DNA of 64,000 bases from CAWJMD01 sp963843835 (GCA_963843835.1 CAWJMD010000008.1:558001-622000), one strand, 5' to 3'. Counted from the first letter of the stretch, positions 16,085 to 27,997 are shown. Notes: generated from the sequence alone by a model not told the origin. Numbers and translations are program-made.

Positions 16085-17251
16085 ATGCTGAGGATCGGGC
16101 TCACCGGTGGCGCAGGCGCCGGTAAGTCGACGGTGGCGCGGCGCCTGAGGGAGCACGGCGCCGTGGTGGTGGACGCCGACGTGCTCGCGCGCGAGGTGGT
16201 GGCGCCGGGCACGGCGGGCCTGGCGGCCGTGGTCGAGGAGTTCGGGACCTCTGTGCTGCGGGCGGACGGCACGCTCGACCGGTCCGCGCTGGCAGAGCTC
16301 GCCTTCTCGTCCAGGACCAGGCGGCGGGCGCTCGAGGCGATCACCCACCCACGCATCGCCTCCCGGACCCGCGAGCTGTTCGCGGCCGCACCGGACGACG
16401 CGGTCGTGGTCCACGACGTGCCTCTGCTGGTGGAGAAGCGCATGGGGGCCGCCTACCACCTCGTGGTGGTCGTGCACGCGCCCGTCGAGGACCGCGTCCG
16501 GCGTCTCGTCGGCCGGGGGCTGCCGGAGGCCGACGCCCGCGCGCGCATCGCCGCGCAGGCGGCCGACGCGGAGCGCCGCGAGGCCGCGGATGTCTGGCTG
16601 GACAACTCCGGCCCACGCGACGCCCTCGAGGGCAGGGTCGACCGTCTCTGGTCCTGGCGGCTGGTTCCCTTCGAGCAGAACGTGCGGGCCGGGCGTCCGG
16701 CGCCGCCCTCGGATGTCGCCCTCGTGCGGCCCGACCCCGAATGGTCCGAGCAGGCGGTGAGAGCGATGGAGAGGATCGCCACCGCCACGGGCGTCGAGGG
16801 GACGCGGCTGCAGCACGTCGGCCCGACCGCGGTACCCGGGCTGGCGGCCCCGGACGTCCTCGACCTGCAGCTCGTGGTCGACTCCCTCGGATCCGCCGAC
16901 AAGCTCGACGGGACCCTCAGGCACGCGGGCTACGCCCACGTCCCGGGGGACTGGCGCGACGACGAGCCGGGTGGCACCGCGCCCGTTCGGCGCTACGCGA
17001 GCTGCGATCCCGGGCGTCCGGTCACGGTGCACCTGCGTCCGGAGGGGTGGTCGTCGCGTCACCAGCTCCTCCTGCGCGACTGGCTCCGCGCGGACGCGTC
17101 CGAGCGGGAGGACCTTGCCGCCCGCCAGGAGGCGACCGCGAGCCGCGAGGGCTCGGTCGACCGCGAGGCGGTACAGGAGTGGGTGCGCGCCGCGGGTGAG
17201 CGGGCCGAGGCCTGGGCGGAACGCGTGGGGTGGGCTCCCTCCCGCTGGTGA
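16085..17251 (+). CDS. coaE: Dephospho-CoA kinase fused to a GrpB/UPF0157 domain
   Basis: The product is 388 aa. Residues 1-200 are CoaE, which phosphorylates the ribose of dephospho-CoA in the last step of CoA synthesis (P-loop GLTGGAGAGKST at 5-16, VVVDADVLAREVV, HDVPLLVEKRM lid region). Residues about 210-388 are a GrpB-like nucleotidyltransferase-fold domain (VRPDPEWSEQAVRAMERI, HVGPTAVPGL, DVLDLQLVV). This fusion is standard in actinobacteria; the role of the GrpB half is not settled. The start is supported by the leaderless -10 box. It is encoded just before uvrB, the usual order in this phylum. Confidence 0.95.
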   Translation: MLRIGLTGGAGAGKSTVARRLREHGAVVVDADVLAREVVAPGTAGLAAVVEEFGTSVLRADGTLDRSALAELAFSSRTRRRALEAITHPRIASRTRELFAAAPDDAVVVHDVPLLVEKRMGAAYHLVVVVHAPVEDRVRRLVGRGLPEADARARIAAQAADAERREAADVWLDNSGPRDALEGRVDRLWSWRLVPFEQNVRAGRPAPPSDVALVRPDPEWSEQAVRAMERIATATGVEGTRLQHVGPTAVPGLAAPDVLDLQLVVDSLGSADKLDGTLRHAGYAHVPGDWRDDEPGGTAPVRRYASCDPGRPVTVHLRPEGWSSRHQLLLRDWLRADASEREDLAARQEATASREGSVDREAVQEWVRAAGERAEAWAERVGWAPSRW

Positions 17252-17283
17252 CCTGTGGGAACACCGCTGTCGGTGGCGGCGCT

Positions 17284-17289
17284 TACGGT
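17284..17289 (+). promoter_or_regulatory. -10 box (TACGGT), leaderless uvrB promoter
   Basis: TANNNT ends 6 nt before the uvrB ATG. The same exact spacing is seen at several other genes in the window. Confidence 0.55.
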
Positions 17290-17295
17290 GGTGCC

Positions 17296-19398
17296 ATGAG
17301 ACCCACCACCGACCTCGCGCGCCGCGTGGCGCCGTTCGAGGTGATCTCCGAGTTCACCCCGTCCGGTGACCAGCCGACGGCCATCGCCGACCTGACGCGC
17401 CGAGTGCAGTCGGGGGAGCAGAACGTCGTCCTGCTGGGCGCCACCGGTACGGGCAAGTCGGCCACGACCGCCTGGCTGGTCGAGCAGCTGCAGCGTCCGA
17501 CCCTGGTGATGGCGCCCAACAAGACGCTCGCCGCCCAGCTGGCCAACGAGTTCCGCGAGCTGCTCCCGAACAACGCCGTCGAGTACTTCGTCTCCTACTA
17601 CGACTACTACCAGCCCGAGGCGTACATCGCGCAGACGGACACCTACATCGAGAAGGACTCGTCGATCAACGACGAGGTCGAGCGCCTGCGGCACTCGGCC
17701 ACGAACTCCCTGCTGACCCGCCGCGACGTGATCGTGGTCGCCTCCGTCTCCTGCATCTACGGCCTGGGTACCCCTCAGGAGTACGTCGACCGGATGGCGA
17801 AGCTGCGGGTCGGTGACGTGGTCGAGCGCGACGAGCTGCTGCGGCGCTTCGTCGGCATGCAGTACACGCGCAACGACCTCGCGTTCACGCGGGGAACCTT
17901 CCGCGTGCGCGGCGACACGGTCGAGATCATCCCGGTGTACGAGGAGCTGGCCCTGCGGATCGAGTTCTTCGGCGACGAGATCGACAAGCTCTACACGCTG
18001 AACCCCCTGACGGGTGAGGTGGTGAACGAGGAGGACGAGATGTACGTCTTCCCCGCCACCCACTACGTGGCCGGGCCCGAGCGGATGGAGCGGGCGATCG
18101 CCGGCATCGAGATCGAGCTCGCCGACCGCCTGGCCGAGATGGAGCAGCAGGGCAAGCTGCTCGAGGCCCAGCGCCTGCGGATGAGGACGACGTACGACAT
18201 CGAGATGATGCGCCAGGTGGGGTCGTGCTCCGGCATCGAGAACTACTCGCGTCACATCGACGGCCGCGGTCCCGGCACGGCGCCCAACACGCTGCTCGAC
18301 TACTTCCCCGAGGACTTCCTCCTCGTCATCGACGAGTCGCACGTCACGGTGCCGCAGATCGGGGCGATGTACGAGGGGGACATGTCCCGCAAGCGCGCGC
18401 TCGTGGAGCACGGCTTCCGTCTGCCCAGCGCCATGGACAACCGCCCGCTCAAGTGGGAGGAGTTCCTGGAGCGCATCGGCCAGACCGTCTACCTGTCGGC
18501 CACCCCCGGCGCCTACGAGATGGGTCGCGGCGAGGGCGTCGTCGAGCAGATCATCCGCCCGACGGGGCTCGTCGACCCCGAGGTCGTGGTCAAGCCGACC
18601 AAGGGGCAGATCGACGACCTCCTCGACGAGATCCGCACGCGCACCGCGAAGAACGAACGCGTCCTCGTCACCACGCTGACCAAGAAGATGGCGGAGGACC
18701 TCACCGACTACCTGCTCGACCAGGGCGTCCAGGTGAGGTACCTGCACTCGGAGGTCGACACCTTGCGTCGCGTCGAGCTGCTGCGGGAGCTGCGGCAGGG
18801 GGTCTTCGACGTCCTGGTCGGCATCAACCTCCTGCGCGAGGGTCTCGACCTGCCCGAGGTGTCCCTGGTCAGCATCCTCGACGCCGACAAGGAGGGCTTC
18901 CTGCGCTCCGGCACGTCCCTGATCCAGACCATCGGACGCGCCGCCCGCAACGTGTCCGGCCAGGTCCACATGTACGCCGACAGGATCACCCCGTCGATGG
19001 CGACGGCGATCGACGAGACGAACCGGCGCCGCGCCAAGCAGGTGGCGTACAACGTCGCCAACGGCGTGGAGCCGACGGCCCTGCGCAAGCGGATCGCCGA
19101 CATCACCGACATGCTCCAGCGGGAGGACGCCGACACCGAGCAGCTCCTCCGCGGCGGCGGCCGGCAGCAGTCCCGTGGAAAGGCGCCCGTCCCGGGCATG
19201 TCGTCACGCCCCGGGGAACGGAAGCACAACCTCGCGACCCTGCCGGCATCCGACCTGGCGGACCTGATCCAACAGCTGACCGACCAGATGCACCTGGCCG
19301 CGACCGAGCTGCAGTTCGAGCTGGCGGCGCGCCTGCGCGACGAGATCGGGGACCTCAAGAAGGAGCTGCGCGGCATGCAGCGCGCCGGGCACGCCTGA
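17296..19398 (+). CDS. uvrB: Excinuclease ABC subunit B
   Basis: The product is 700 aa, full length for UvrB. It is the DNA-damage verification helicase of nucleotide excision repair, loaded by UvrA and then pairing with UvrC. Walker A GATGTGKS is near 48; the damage-probing beta-hairpin has YFVSYYDYYQPEAY; helicase motifs DESH, LVTTLTKKMAEDL, INLLREGLDLPE and GRAARN follow. The C-terminal UVR motif (LAATELQFELAARLRDEI, about 667) contacts UvrC. The start at ATG 17296 follows the family start and the leaderless -10. uvrA and uvrC are also in this window, all on the same strand, but not in one operon. Confidence 0.98.
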   Translation: MRPTTDLARRVAPFEVISEFTPSGDQPTAIADLTRRVQSGEQNVVLLGATGTGKSATTAWLVEQLQRPTLVMAPNKTLAAQLANEFRELLPNNAVEYFVSYYDYYQPEAYIAQTDTYIEKDSSINDEVERLRHSATNSLLTRRDVIVVASVSCIYGLGTPQEYVDRMAKLRVGDVVERDELLRRFVGMQYTRNDLAFTRGTFRVRGDTVEIIPVYEELALRIEFFGDEIDKLYTLNPLTGEVVNEEDEMYVFPATHYVAGPERMERAIAGIEIELADRLAEMEQQGKLLEAQRLRMRTTYDIEMMRQVGSCSGIENYSRHIDGRGPGTAPNTLLDYFPEDFLLVIDESHVTVPQIGAMYEGDMSRKRALVEHGFRLPSAMDNRPLKWEEFLERIGQTVYLSATPGAYEMGRGEGVVEQIIRPTGLVDPEVVVKPTKGQIDDLLDEIRTRTAKNERVLVTTLTKKMAEDLTDYLLDQGVQVRYLHSEVDTLRRVELLRELRQGVFDVLVGINLLREGLDLPEVSLVSILDADKEGFLRSGTSLIQTIGRAARNVSGQVHMYADRITPSMATAIDETNRRRAKQVAYNVANGVEPTALRKRIADITDMLQREDADTEQLLRGGGRQQSRGKAPVPGMSSRPGERKHNLATLPASDLADLIQQLTDQMHLAATELQFELAARLRDEIGDLKKELRGMQRAGHA

Positions 19399-19411
19399 GG
19401 AGGCACGGAAG

Positions 19412-19750
19412 ATGGACACGAACGCGGTGCTGGCCCACTGCCTGGCCAAGCCCGGTGCCTGGCAGGACGAGCCGTGGGAGGGCGACGTCGTCGCCAAGGT
19501 CGGCGACAAGATCTTCGCCTTCCTCGGCGCTGGCGGGGGTGTGGGCGTCAAGTGCGGCCGGACCCGCGACGAGGCGGACGAGTGGCTCCGGCAGTACCCG
19601 GATGACGCCCACGTGATGGCGTACATCGGGCGCTACGGCTGGAACACGTTGGACGCGGGCGGCGCGATCAGCGACGACGAGATCCTCGAGGCCGTGGACG
19701 CGTCCTACGCCGCGGTCGTCGAGCGTCTTCCGCGGGCCAAGCGCCCGTGA
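19412..19750 (+). CDS. MmcQ/YjbR family protein
   Basis: This 112-aa protein of the MmcQ/YjbR fold is recognised by KPGAWQDEPWEGDVVAKVGDKIFAF near the start, CGRTRDEADEWL and the middle GRYGWNTLDAGG. The family has a CyaY-like or DNA-binding-like fold but no firm biochemical role. It lies 13 bp after uvrB with GAGGC upstream of the ATG and is probably co-transcribed. It is convergent with def, only 4 bp apart, with no room for a dedicated terminator. Confidence 0.85.
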   Translation: MDTNAVLAHCLAKPGAWQDEPWEGDVVAKVGDKIFAFLGAGGGVGVKCGRTRDEADEWLRQYPDDAHVMAYIGRYGWNTLDAGGAISDDEILEAVDASYAAVVERLPRAKRP

Positions 19751-19754
19751 CCGC

Positions 19755-20348
19755 TCATGCCCCCGAGTGGTCGAGGTAGGCCCGCAGCGCCCGGCCGCGC
19801 TCCCGTCGTGACAGCCGGTCGAGGAAGACCTTGCCGACGAGGTGGTCGCTCTCGTGCTGGAGGCAGCGCCCGAGCAGTCCACTGCCCTCGACCCGGACGG
19901 GGCGACCCTCGACGTCGACGCCCTCCACCGCGGCGCAGTCGGCGCGTGGCGTGTCGCGGTTGAACCCCGGCAGTGACAGGCAGCCCTCGCTCCACACGAG
20001 CTCCTCGCCCCAGGTGTCGACCAGCACGGGGTTCACCACGTAGCCGACACCGTGGTTGGGCGGGTCGTCCGGGTCGCCGGGGTCGTCCTCGTCGAACGGG
20101 CAGTCGTAGACGAAGACGTCGTGGTGCACGCCGATCTGGTTCGCGGCCAGACCGACGCCGTCGGCGGCGTACATCGACGTGAACATGTCGTCGACCAGGC
20201 GGCGCAGCGCGTCGTCGAAGGCGGTCACCAGCTCGGCGTTCGAGCGGATCACCGGGTCGCCGAGCTCGCGGATGGGTCGGGCGGTCCCCCTCGAGGCATC
20301 CGGCCGCCAGGTCATCGACTCGTCGGGCCGGGTTGCCGCGTCGTCCAC
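19755..20348 (-). CDS. def: Peptide deformylase
   Basis: The product is 197 aa from GTG 20348, chosen because GGAG lies 7 nt upstream; an internal ATG at 20315 has no RBS. It removes the N-formyl group from new proteins at the ribosome. All three metalloprotease motifs are present: GVGLAANQIG (near 62), EGCLSLPG (near 119) and HESDH (near 164), giving Cys and two His metal ligands and the catalytic Glu. An acidic insert, DEDDPGDPDDPPN, sits between motifs 1 and 2. The start is 2 bp from the stop of the lipoprotein gene, so the two form an operon. Confidence 0.95.
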   Translation of the reverse strand: MDDAATRPDESMTWRPDASRGTARPIRELGDPVIRSNAELVTAFDDALRRLVDDMFTSMYAADGVGLAANQIGVHHDVFVYDCPFDEDDPGDPDDPPNHGVGYVVNPVLVDTWGEELVWSEGCLSLPGFNRDTPRADCAAVEGVDVEGRPVRVEGSGLLGRCLQHESDHLVGKVFLDRLSRRERGRALRAYLDHSGA

Positions 20349-20350
20349 GG

Positions 20351-20866
20351 TCAGGCTCCGGCGTAGTCGCGGGCGGCCTTCAGCAGCGCATCGAGGTCGG
20401 CCTGGGCGTCCGCGAACGACTGCGCGCCCTCCTGGGCCGTGGTGAGGTCCTTCGCCTCGACGCCCTGGCGCACCTTCGAGCTGCCCTCCGACACGGTGGT
20501 CAGCAGCTGTTGCAGGGGGTCGTCGATCCGCGGGTCGGGCGCGGGGTCCTTGCGCAGCGCCTCGACATCGGCGTCGATCGCGTCGAGACGGTCCTCGACG
20601 GCGGCCAGGTCTCCGCCCTGGGCGGCGGTGGCGAGACCCGACACGGACGTCCCGAGCGACGTCAGCTCCGGGCTCGCGCCGCCGAGCCAGGCCGCCATCT
20701 CCGCCTTCTCCCGCAGGCTGGGCGCTTCCTGGCCGGCGCCCTGGGAGCCGGTCGACCCGCCGCCACCGCCCAGCGCGTCGCATCCAGCCAGCAGGCCAGG
20801 CAGCAGCACGGCGCCGGCCAGCGCCGTCGCCCAACGGGTCCTCGTCGTCGTCGGTCGGTGCGTCAT
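20351..20866 (-). CDS. Small helical lipoprotein
   Basis: The product is 171 aa. The signal sequence ends in the lipobox LLAGC (Cys near 29), so the mature protein should be lipid-anchored outside the membrane. It is followed by a glycine/serine linker and helical, Ala/Leu/Asp-rich sequence with heptad-like stretches (VEDRLDAIDADVEALRK, QADLDALLKAARDY). No enzymatic motif is seen and I do not recognise a named family. The start ATG has a -10-like CACACT 6 nt upstream. It is followed directly by def. Confidence 0.75.
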   Translation of the reverse strand: MTHRPTTTRTRWATALAGAVLLPGLLAGCDALGGGGGSTGSQGAGQEAPSLREKAEMAAWLGGASPELTSLGTSVSGLATAAQGGDLAAVEDRLDAIDADVEALRKDPAPDPRIDDPLQQLLTTVSEGSSKVRQGVEAKDLTTAQEGAQSFADAQADLDALLKAARDYAGA

Positions 20867-20872
20867 GTCGCC

Positions 20873-20878
20873 AGTGTG
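20873..20878 (-). promoter_or_regulatory. Possible -10 box (CACACT), leaderless lipoprotein/def promoter
   Basis: NANNNT ends 6 nt before the ATG at 20866. It lacks the first T of the consensus, so it is weaker than the other boxes. Confidence 0.35.
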
Positions 20879-20894
20879 CCGGTTCGTGCGCGGC

Positions 20895-21533
20895 TCACCA
20901 GCCCCGGGCACGCCACTCGTCCAGGTGCGGGCGTTCGGCACCCAGGGTCGTGGCGCCACCGTGACCGGGGTACACCCTGGTGGAGTCGGGGTAGACGGCG
21001 AACACCCTGGAGTCCAGGTCGTCCATCAGGCTGGTGAAGTCCATCGGCGAGCCGGTCTTGCCCGGGCCGCCGGGGAACAGGGAGTCCCCGGTGAACAGGT
21101 GCACGAGGCCGCCGCCGTCGGTCCACGCCAGCGCGACCGACCCGGGGGTGTGTCCCCGCAGGTGGATGACGTCGACCGCGAGGTCTCCGACGCGCAGGCG
21201 GTCGCCGTGAGCGAGCCGGTCCTCGGTGTCGACCGGGAGCTCGTCGGCGTCGTCCTCGCCCGCTGCGGTGCGGGCACCCGTGGCCTCGACGACCTCGGCG
21301 AGGGCGCGGTGGTGGTCCCAGTGCCGGTGGGTGGTGACGACCGTGTCGAGGCGGCCGCCGTCGCTGCCGGTCGACCCGTGGTGGACCATCTCAAGCAGGG
21401 CCGGGGCGTCGTCGGCGGCGTCGACCAGCAGCTGGGCCCCGGTGCTCGCGCAGGTCAGCAGGTAGGCGTTGTTGTCCATCTGCGACACCGAGACCTGTCG
21501 CAGCTCCGCGCCGTCGAGGGCCGTCACCTGCAC
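20895..21533 (-). CDS. MBL-fold metallohydrolase (glyoxalase II-like)
   Basis: This is a 212-aa metallo-beta-lactamase fold protein. The metal motif THRHWDH is near 68; further ligands are in LRGHTPGS, TGDSLF and YPGHG. The size and GHTPGSV pattern fit the glyoxalase II/hydroxyacylglutathione hydrolase branch, which in actinobacteria often works on mycothiol thioesters. The substrate is not determined. It lies 5 bp after the mycothiol-type gene upstream, in the same direction, so a linked thiol-detoxification role is plausible. Confidence 0.88.
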   Translation of the reverse strand: MQVTALDGAELRQVSVSQMDNNAYLLTCASTGAQLLVDAADDAPALLEMVHHGSTGSDGGRLDTVVTTHRHWDHHRALAEVVEATGARTAAGEDDADELPVDTEDRLAHGDRLRVGDLAVDVIHLRGHTPGSVALAWTDGGGLVHLFTGDSLFPGGPGKTGSPMDFTSLMDDLDSRVFAVYPDSTRVYPGHGGATTLGAERPHLDEWRARGW

Positions 21534-21538
21534 CGGGC

Positions 21539-22273
21539 TCAGCCCCAGGGCGGCAGGGTCGGCAGGTCGCCGTCCGAGATCGACAGGCCGGCGCCGTCAC
21601 CCCGCCCGGTCGACCACGCCAGGAGCTCGCTCGCGGTCCCGGTGACCTCGGGCCCTCCGGGCCCGCCCACCTCCACGCGCTGCCCGGTGTCGGTGGCCGC
21701 CAGGGTCAGGGGGCCGGCCCGCTGCCCGCTCAGGCGCTCCCCGGTCTCGATGAGGAAGCGCCCGACCAGCTCGGCCGGAAGGGCGTCGAACGTGTAGCCC
21801 GTGTCCAGGTCCGCGTGGTGGTAGACGACCTCGCGGGCACGGTTCAGCGGCAGGTCGTGCGCGACCAGAGGATGGCCCGCACCTGTCCGCACCACCTCGC
21901 CGAGGTACTGGCCGCGCAGGGCCAGCAGGTCGTCGAGGAACCGCTCGGCGCTGGCCTCGACGTCCGCCTCGAGGTGGGCGGCGGACCGTCCCGCGCCGGC
22001 CTCGATGTCCCGGTCCCGCTGCTCGCGCGTCGGGTACATCGGCGTCTCGGTCCCCGTGCGGGCCCACGTCACGAGGTTGCGCAGGGCGTCGGCGTTGCGG
22101 GCCAGGTGCGTGAGCACGTGCCCCCTGGTCCAGCCCTCGCAGAGCGACGGCGCGCGGACCGCCTCGTCGTCGAGGGTGTGCACCGTGTCCATCAGGGCGT
22201 CCGTGACGTCCGTGAGCACGGTGATCGCGTGGTCGTACTGCTCCGGCTGGTTGAGGTCGTCCAGGCTGGTCAC
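21539..22273 (-). CDS. Mycothiol-dependent DinB-like enzyme (maleylpyruvate isomerase family)
   Basis: The product is 244 aa. The N-terminal four-helix DinB-like domain has APSLCEGWTRGHVLTHLARN and REVVYHHADLDTGY, which carry the histidines expected for the metal site. The C-terminal part (PLTLAATDTGQRVEV, ELLAWSTGRG) is the SCP2-like segment common in this family. Members use mycothiol as cofactor in isomerisations or S-transfers; the substrate here is unknown. GTG 22273 is supported by a TAGGGT -10 box exactly 6 nt upstream. Forms a two-gene unit with the MBL hydrolase. Confidence 0.85.
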   Translation of the reverse strand: MTSLDDLNQPEQYDHAITVLTDVTDALMDTVHTLDDEAVRAPSLCEGWTRGHVLTHLARNADALRNLVTWARTGTETPMYPTREQRDRDIEAGAGRSAAHLEADVEASAERFLDDLLALRGQYLGEVVRTGAGHPLVAHDLPLNRAREVVYHHADLDTGYTFDALPAELVGRFLIETGERLSGQRAGPLTLAATDTGQRVEVGGPGGPEVTGTASELLAWSTGRGDGAGLSISDGDLPTLPPWG

Positions 22274-22279
22274 GGTCAG

Positions 22280-22285
22280 ACCCTA
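22280..22285 (-). promoter_or_regulatory. -10 box (TAGGGT), leaderless promoter
   Basis: TANNNT ends 6 nt before the GTG at 22273; drives the mycothiol-enzyme/MBL pair. Confidence 0.6.
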
Positions 22286-22372
22286 GTCCGCATCGCGGAC
22301 GAGGTGGGAGGGTGTGACGCCTCTGACAGCACGTGGGGCGCTCTGCAGGGAGCCGTTGTCGGTGGGGGCACC

Positions 22373-22378
22373 TAGCAT
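22373..22378 (+). promoter_or_regulatory. -10 box (TAGCAT), leaderless uvrA promoter
   Basis: TANNNT ends 6 nt before the uvrA GTG at 22385. A GTTCG half-site lies between -10 and start, but no second LexA half-site is visible. Confidence 0.6.
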
Positions 22379-22384
22379 GTTCGG

Positions 22385-25654
<3,270 letters not shown>

Positions 25655-25742
25655 CGGTCGCCCCGGAGGGCTGGTCGAGCGCGGGTCGGCGCCCTGGGGG
25701 ATGCTGGTGGGTGACGACTCGCGCACCCTGACGGAGGATCCC

Positions 25743-26195
25743 GTGACCGAGCCCACCCGCAGCATCGAGGACGTCTGTCCCTCGCGCCGGTCCGTGTTCC
25801 GCGGCCTGCTCGCCCTGGGCGGGGTCGTCCTCGTCCCCGGGGTCCTCACGGCGTGCTCGTCCAGCCCCGGGACCGCCGACGGGTCGGGTGGCGGCGGCGG
25901 GGGCGGCTCGATCCCCGCCGGCGACGTCACCGTAGGTCACGCGGTGGTCGTGGAGGTCGGGGGCGAGAGCGTCGTGGTGGCGCAGCCGACCGAGGGGGAC
26001 TACGTGGCCTGGTCGGCCAACTGCACCCACCAGGGCACCGTGGTCGACGCCGGGTCCGACCTGGTGCTGACGTGTCCCAACCACGGGAGCCGGTTCGACG
26101 CCGCTGACAACGCGGCCGTCATCAACGGTCCTGCCACGAGTCCACTGCGACCCGTCGACGTGGCACTCCAGGGCGACCAGCTCGTCATCGGGTGA
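25743..26195 (+). CDS. Rieske [2Fe-2S] lipoprotein
   Basis: The product is 150 aa. GTG 25743 follows GGAGG. A twin-arginine segment (CPSRRSVFRGLLALGG) leads to LTAC, so export of the folded cluster protein by Tat and lipidation are both predicted. After a Gly linker, the Rieske domain carries CTHQG and CPNHG, giving the two Cys and two His cluster ligands. Stand-alone proteins of this type carry electrons on the outer face of the membrane, but the partner is unknown. It is convergent with the VOC-cupin gene. Confidence 0.9.
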   Translation: MTEPTRSIEDVCPSRRSVFRGLLALGGVVLVPGVLTACSSSPGTADGSGGGGGGGSIPAGDVTVGHAVVVEVGGESVVVAQPTEGDYVAWSANCTHQGTVVDAGSDLVLTCPNHGSRFDAADNAAVINGPATSPLRPVDVALQGDQLVIG

Positions 26196-26223
26196 CCCCG
26201 GCGGGCGCAGGGCTCACCCGGGG
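26196..26223. terminator. Possible bidirectional terminator hairpin
   Basis: Arms CCCCGG (26196-26201) and CCGGGG (26218-26223) flank the short gap between two convergent genes. The loop is long and there is no U-tract, so this is tentative. Confidence 0.3.
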
Positions 26224-27284
26224 AGCGTCACCTCGAGCAGCTCCAGGTCGTCGCTGCACGCGCTCAGCGAGTGCGCCGTGCCGGACGGCACCGCGACGCT
26301 CACCCCGCGAGAGAGCGGGACGGGGTCATGGCCTGCGGCGCGCAGCTCGCCCGCCCCCCGCAGCACGAACCACCACTGCAGCTCACCCGCGTGGCGCAGG
26401 TCGTCTGCGCCGTCCACGCCGGGACCGGGCCGGACGACGACGGCCCCCGCCAGCCCCGCGGTGGCTGCACCGATGCCCGTGTCCCGGTACTCGAAACCCT
26501 CTGCGCGCCAAGGCGTCCACGCCGCGTCGGCCGACACGTGCCGGACGAACTGCTGGCCCGACCACTCGCGTCCGGGCTCGAGGGTCTGCGTCGGCAGGGT
26601 GATGGTGTGCTCCGCGCGCGTCTCGTGCTCGGCGGGGCAGCCGATCTCGACGACCTCCATGCCCGGCGAGCTCTCCAGCACCCGGTGCCTGATCTCCGGC
26701 GGCTGGAGCACGCAGTCGCCGGCCTGGAGGACGAAGGGCTCACCCTGGCCCTCGTACACGACCTTCACCCAGCCGGCCGCGCAGTAGATCATCTGGAACC
26801 GCACGCGGTGGTAGTGCACGTAGTCGGGGACCGGGCCGCCCTCGGGGATCTCGATGTGCGAGGCGATGAAGCGGCCCCCGAGCCGTGAGGGCAGCAGGTC
26901 GCGGTAGCGCATCCCCGCCCGCCCGACGACGTCGTCGTCCTCGGCCGGACGGCTCACCTCGAACGCCTCGACCAGCGCCGGGACGACCAGGGGACTGGTC
27001 GAGGGGACGATGTCGATGAGGGTGCCGTTCGGTGCCGTCAGGGAGCCGCCGTCCCCGTCCCCGTCCACGGCCAGACGCAGCCGGCCCGGGGCACCGCCCC
27101 CGTCCCGGTCGAGGCGCACGCGCACGCCGGGGCCGTCGAGGGTGGCCACCGACGGGTCGTCCGCCGGCATGATCATGTCCAGCCTGAAGCCCAGCCGGTC
27201 GGTGAAGAACGCGATGGTGCCGTCGAGGTCCGGTGCGGGCAGGACGGTCTCGGCCTGGGTGACGGGAAGGGGCGACGTGGTCAC
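26214..27284 (-). CDS. VOC domain fused to a bicupin
   Basis: The product is 356 aa from GTG 27284, overlapping the methyltransferase stop (GTGA). Residues 1-105 resemble a vicinal-oxygen-chelate (glyoxalase/dioxygenase) domain (ETVLPAPDLDGTIAFFTDRLGFRLDMI), but with few of the usual metal ligands. About 150-230 is a cupin with HYHRVRFQMIYCAAGWVKVVYEG and EIRHRV. About 250-356 is a second cupin-like part (LQWWFVLRGAGELRA, GTAHSLSA). The fusion suggests a small-molecule metal-dependent oxygenase, isomerase or sensor; the substrate is unknown. Pairing with a DNA methyltransferase by coupled translation is odd. Confidence 0.7.
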   Translation of the reverse strand: MTTSPLPVTQAETVLPAPDLDGTIAFFTDRLGFRLDMIMPADDPSVATLDGPGVRVRLDRDGGGAPGRLRLAVDGDGDGGSLTAPNGTLIDIVPSTSPLVVPALVEAFEVSRPAEDDDVVGRAGMRYRDLLPSRLGGRFIASHIEIPEGGPVPDYVHYHRVRFQMIYCAAGWVKVVYEGQGEPFVLQAGDCVLQPPEIRHRVLESSPGMEVVEIGCPAEHETRAEHTITLPTQTLEPGREWSGQQFVRHVSADAAWTPWRAEGFEYRDTGIGAATAGLAGAVVVRPGPGVDGADDLRHAGELQWWFVLRGAGELRAAGHDPVPLSRGVSVAVPSGTAHSLSACSDDLELLEVTLPG

Positions 27285-27985
27285 GGGCCGACGGTACCCG
27301 CCGCGGCAGGACCCGGCTCGACGTCGCGCATGCCGTCGCGCCGGAACCAGAGCAGGTAGTCGCCGGTCAGCCCCGCCGGGTGGGTGTCCCAGCAGAGGAA
27401 CGTCTCGCCGACGAACGTCAGCCTCCGGGCGACGACCTGCCCGAGGTCCCAGGCCAGCAGGGTGACGTGCTCTCCCTGCACGACGTTGGCGACGTTGACC
27501 ACCGCGTGCCCGCCGGGGCGCAACAGGGCGGCGACCTGGTCGAAGACCTCGCCGAGCTCGTCCAGGTAGTGCGGGTAGTGGCCGTCGTCGGTGGCGTAGC
27601 CCCGCAGGGGGTTCTCGGGGTGGGCGACGCTGGCCATGTACGGGGGCGACGTGAGCACCAGGTCGAACGGACCCTCCACCAGCTCGGACAGTCGCCGGGA
27701 GTCACCGCGGACGACCCGTGCGTCGCCGCTCGTCCGCGCGAGGGTCTGGTCGACGCGCTCCTGGAGCAGGTCAACCCCCACGGCCTGCCGGCCGAGGCGC
27801 TCCGCGACGGCCAGGGTCGTCCCGTAGCCGGCGAAGGGGTCCAGGACCCGGTCACCCGGGGCGGTGGTGGCGTCGATGACCCACTCGGCGAGCGACTCCG
27901 TGAAGTGGACGTCCTCGGAGTGGTCCTCCGGGCGCTGGGCGACGTGCTCTGTCGCCTGCTGCAGAAGGAAGGCAGGCACCCTCAT
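27281..27985 (-). CDS. Small solo DNA methyltransferase (N4/N6 type)
   Basis: The product is 234 aa. The SAM-binding motif DPFAGYGTTLAVAERL is near 47 and the catalytic motif TSPPYM near 111. SPPY favours N4-cytosine or N6-adenine methylation of DNA. Motif I comes before motif IV, and there is hardly room for a large target-recognition domain. No restriction enzyme is near, so it is an orphan methylase or possibly acts on RNA. ATG 27985 has CATACT ending 6 nt upstream, suggesting a leaderless message. Divergent from uvrC. Confidence 0.8.
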   Translation of the reverse strand: MRVPAFLLQQATEHVAQRPEDHSEDVHFTESLAEWVIDATTAPGDRVLDPFAGYGTTLAVAERLGRQAVGVDLLQERVDQTLARTSGDARVVRGDSRRLSELVEGPFDLVLTSPPYMASVAHPENPLRGYATDDGHYPHYLDELGEVFDQVAALLRPGGHAVVNVANVVQGEHVTLLAWDLGQVVARRLTFVGETFLCWDTHPAGLTGDYLLWFRRDGMRDVEPGPAAAGTVGP

Positions 27986-27991
27986 GCGGTG

Positions 27992-27997
27992 AGTATG
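27992..27997 (-). promoter_or_regulatory. -10-like box (CATACT), methyltransferase
   Basis: NANNNT ends 6 nt before the ATG at 27985. The same hexamer at the same spacing precedes the LuxR gene at 38267. Confidence 0.45.

Noticed and set aside
22366..22384. LexA/SOS box before uvrA
   Set aside because: Only one GTTCG half-site is visible; the left half does not match CGAAC.
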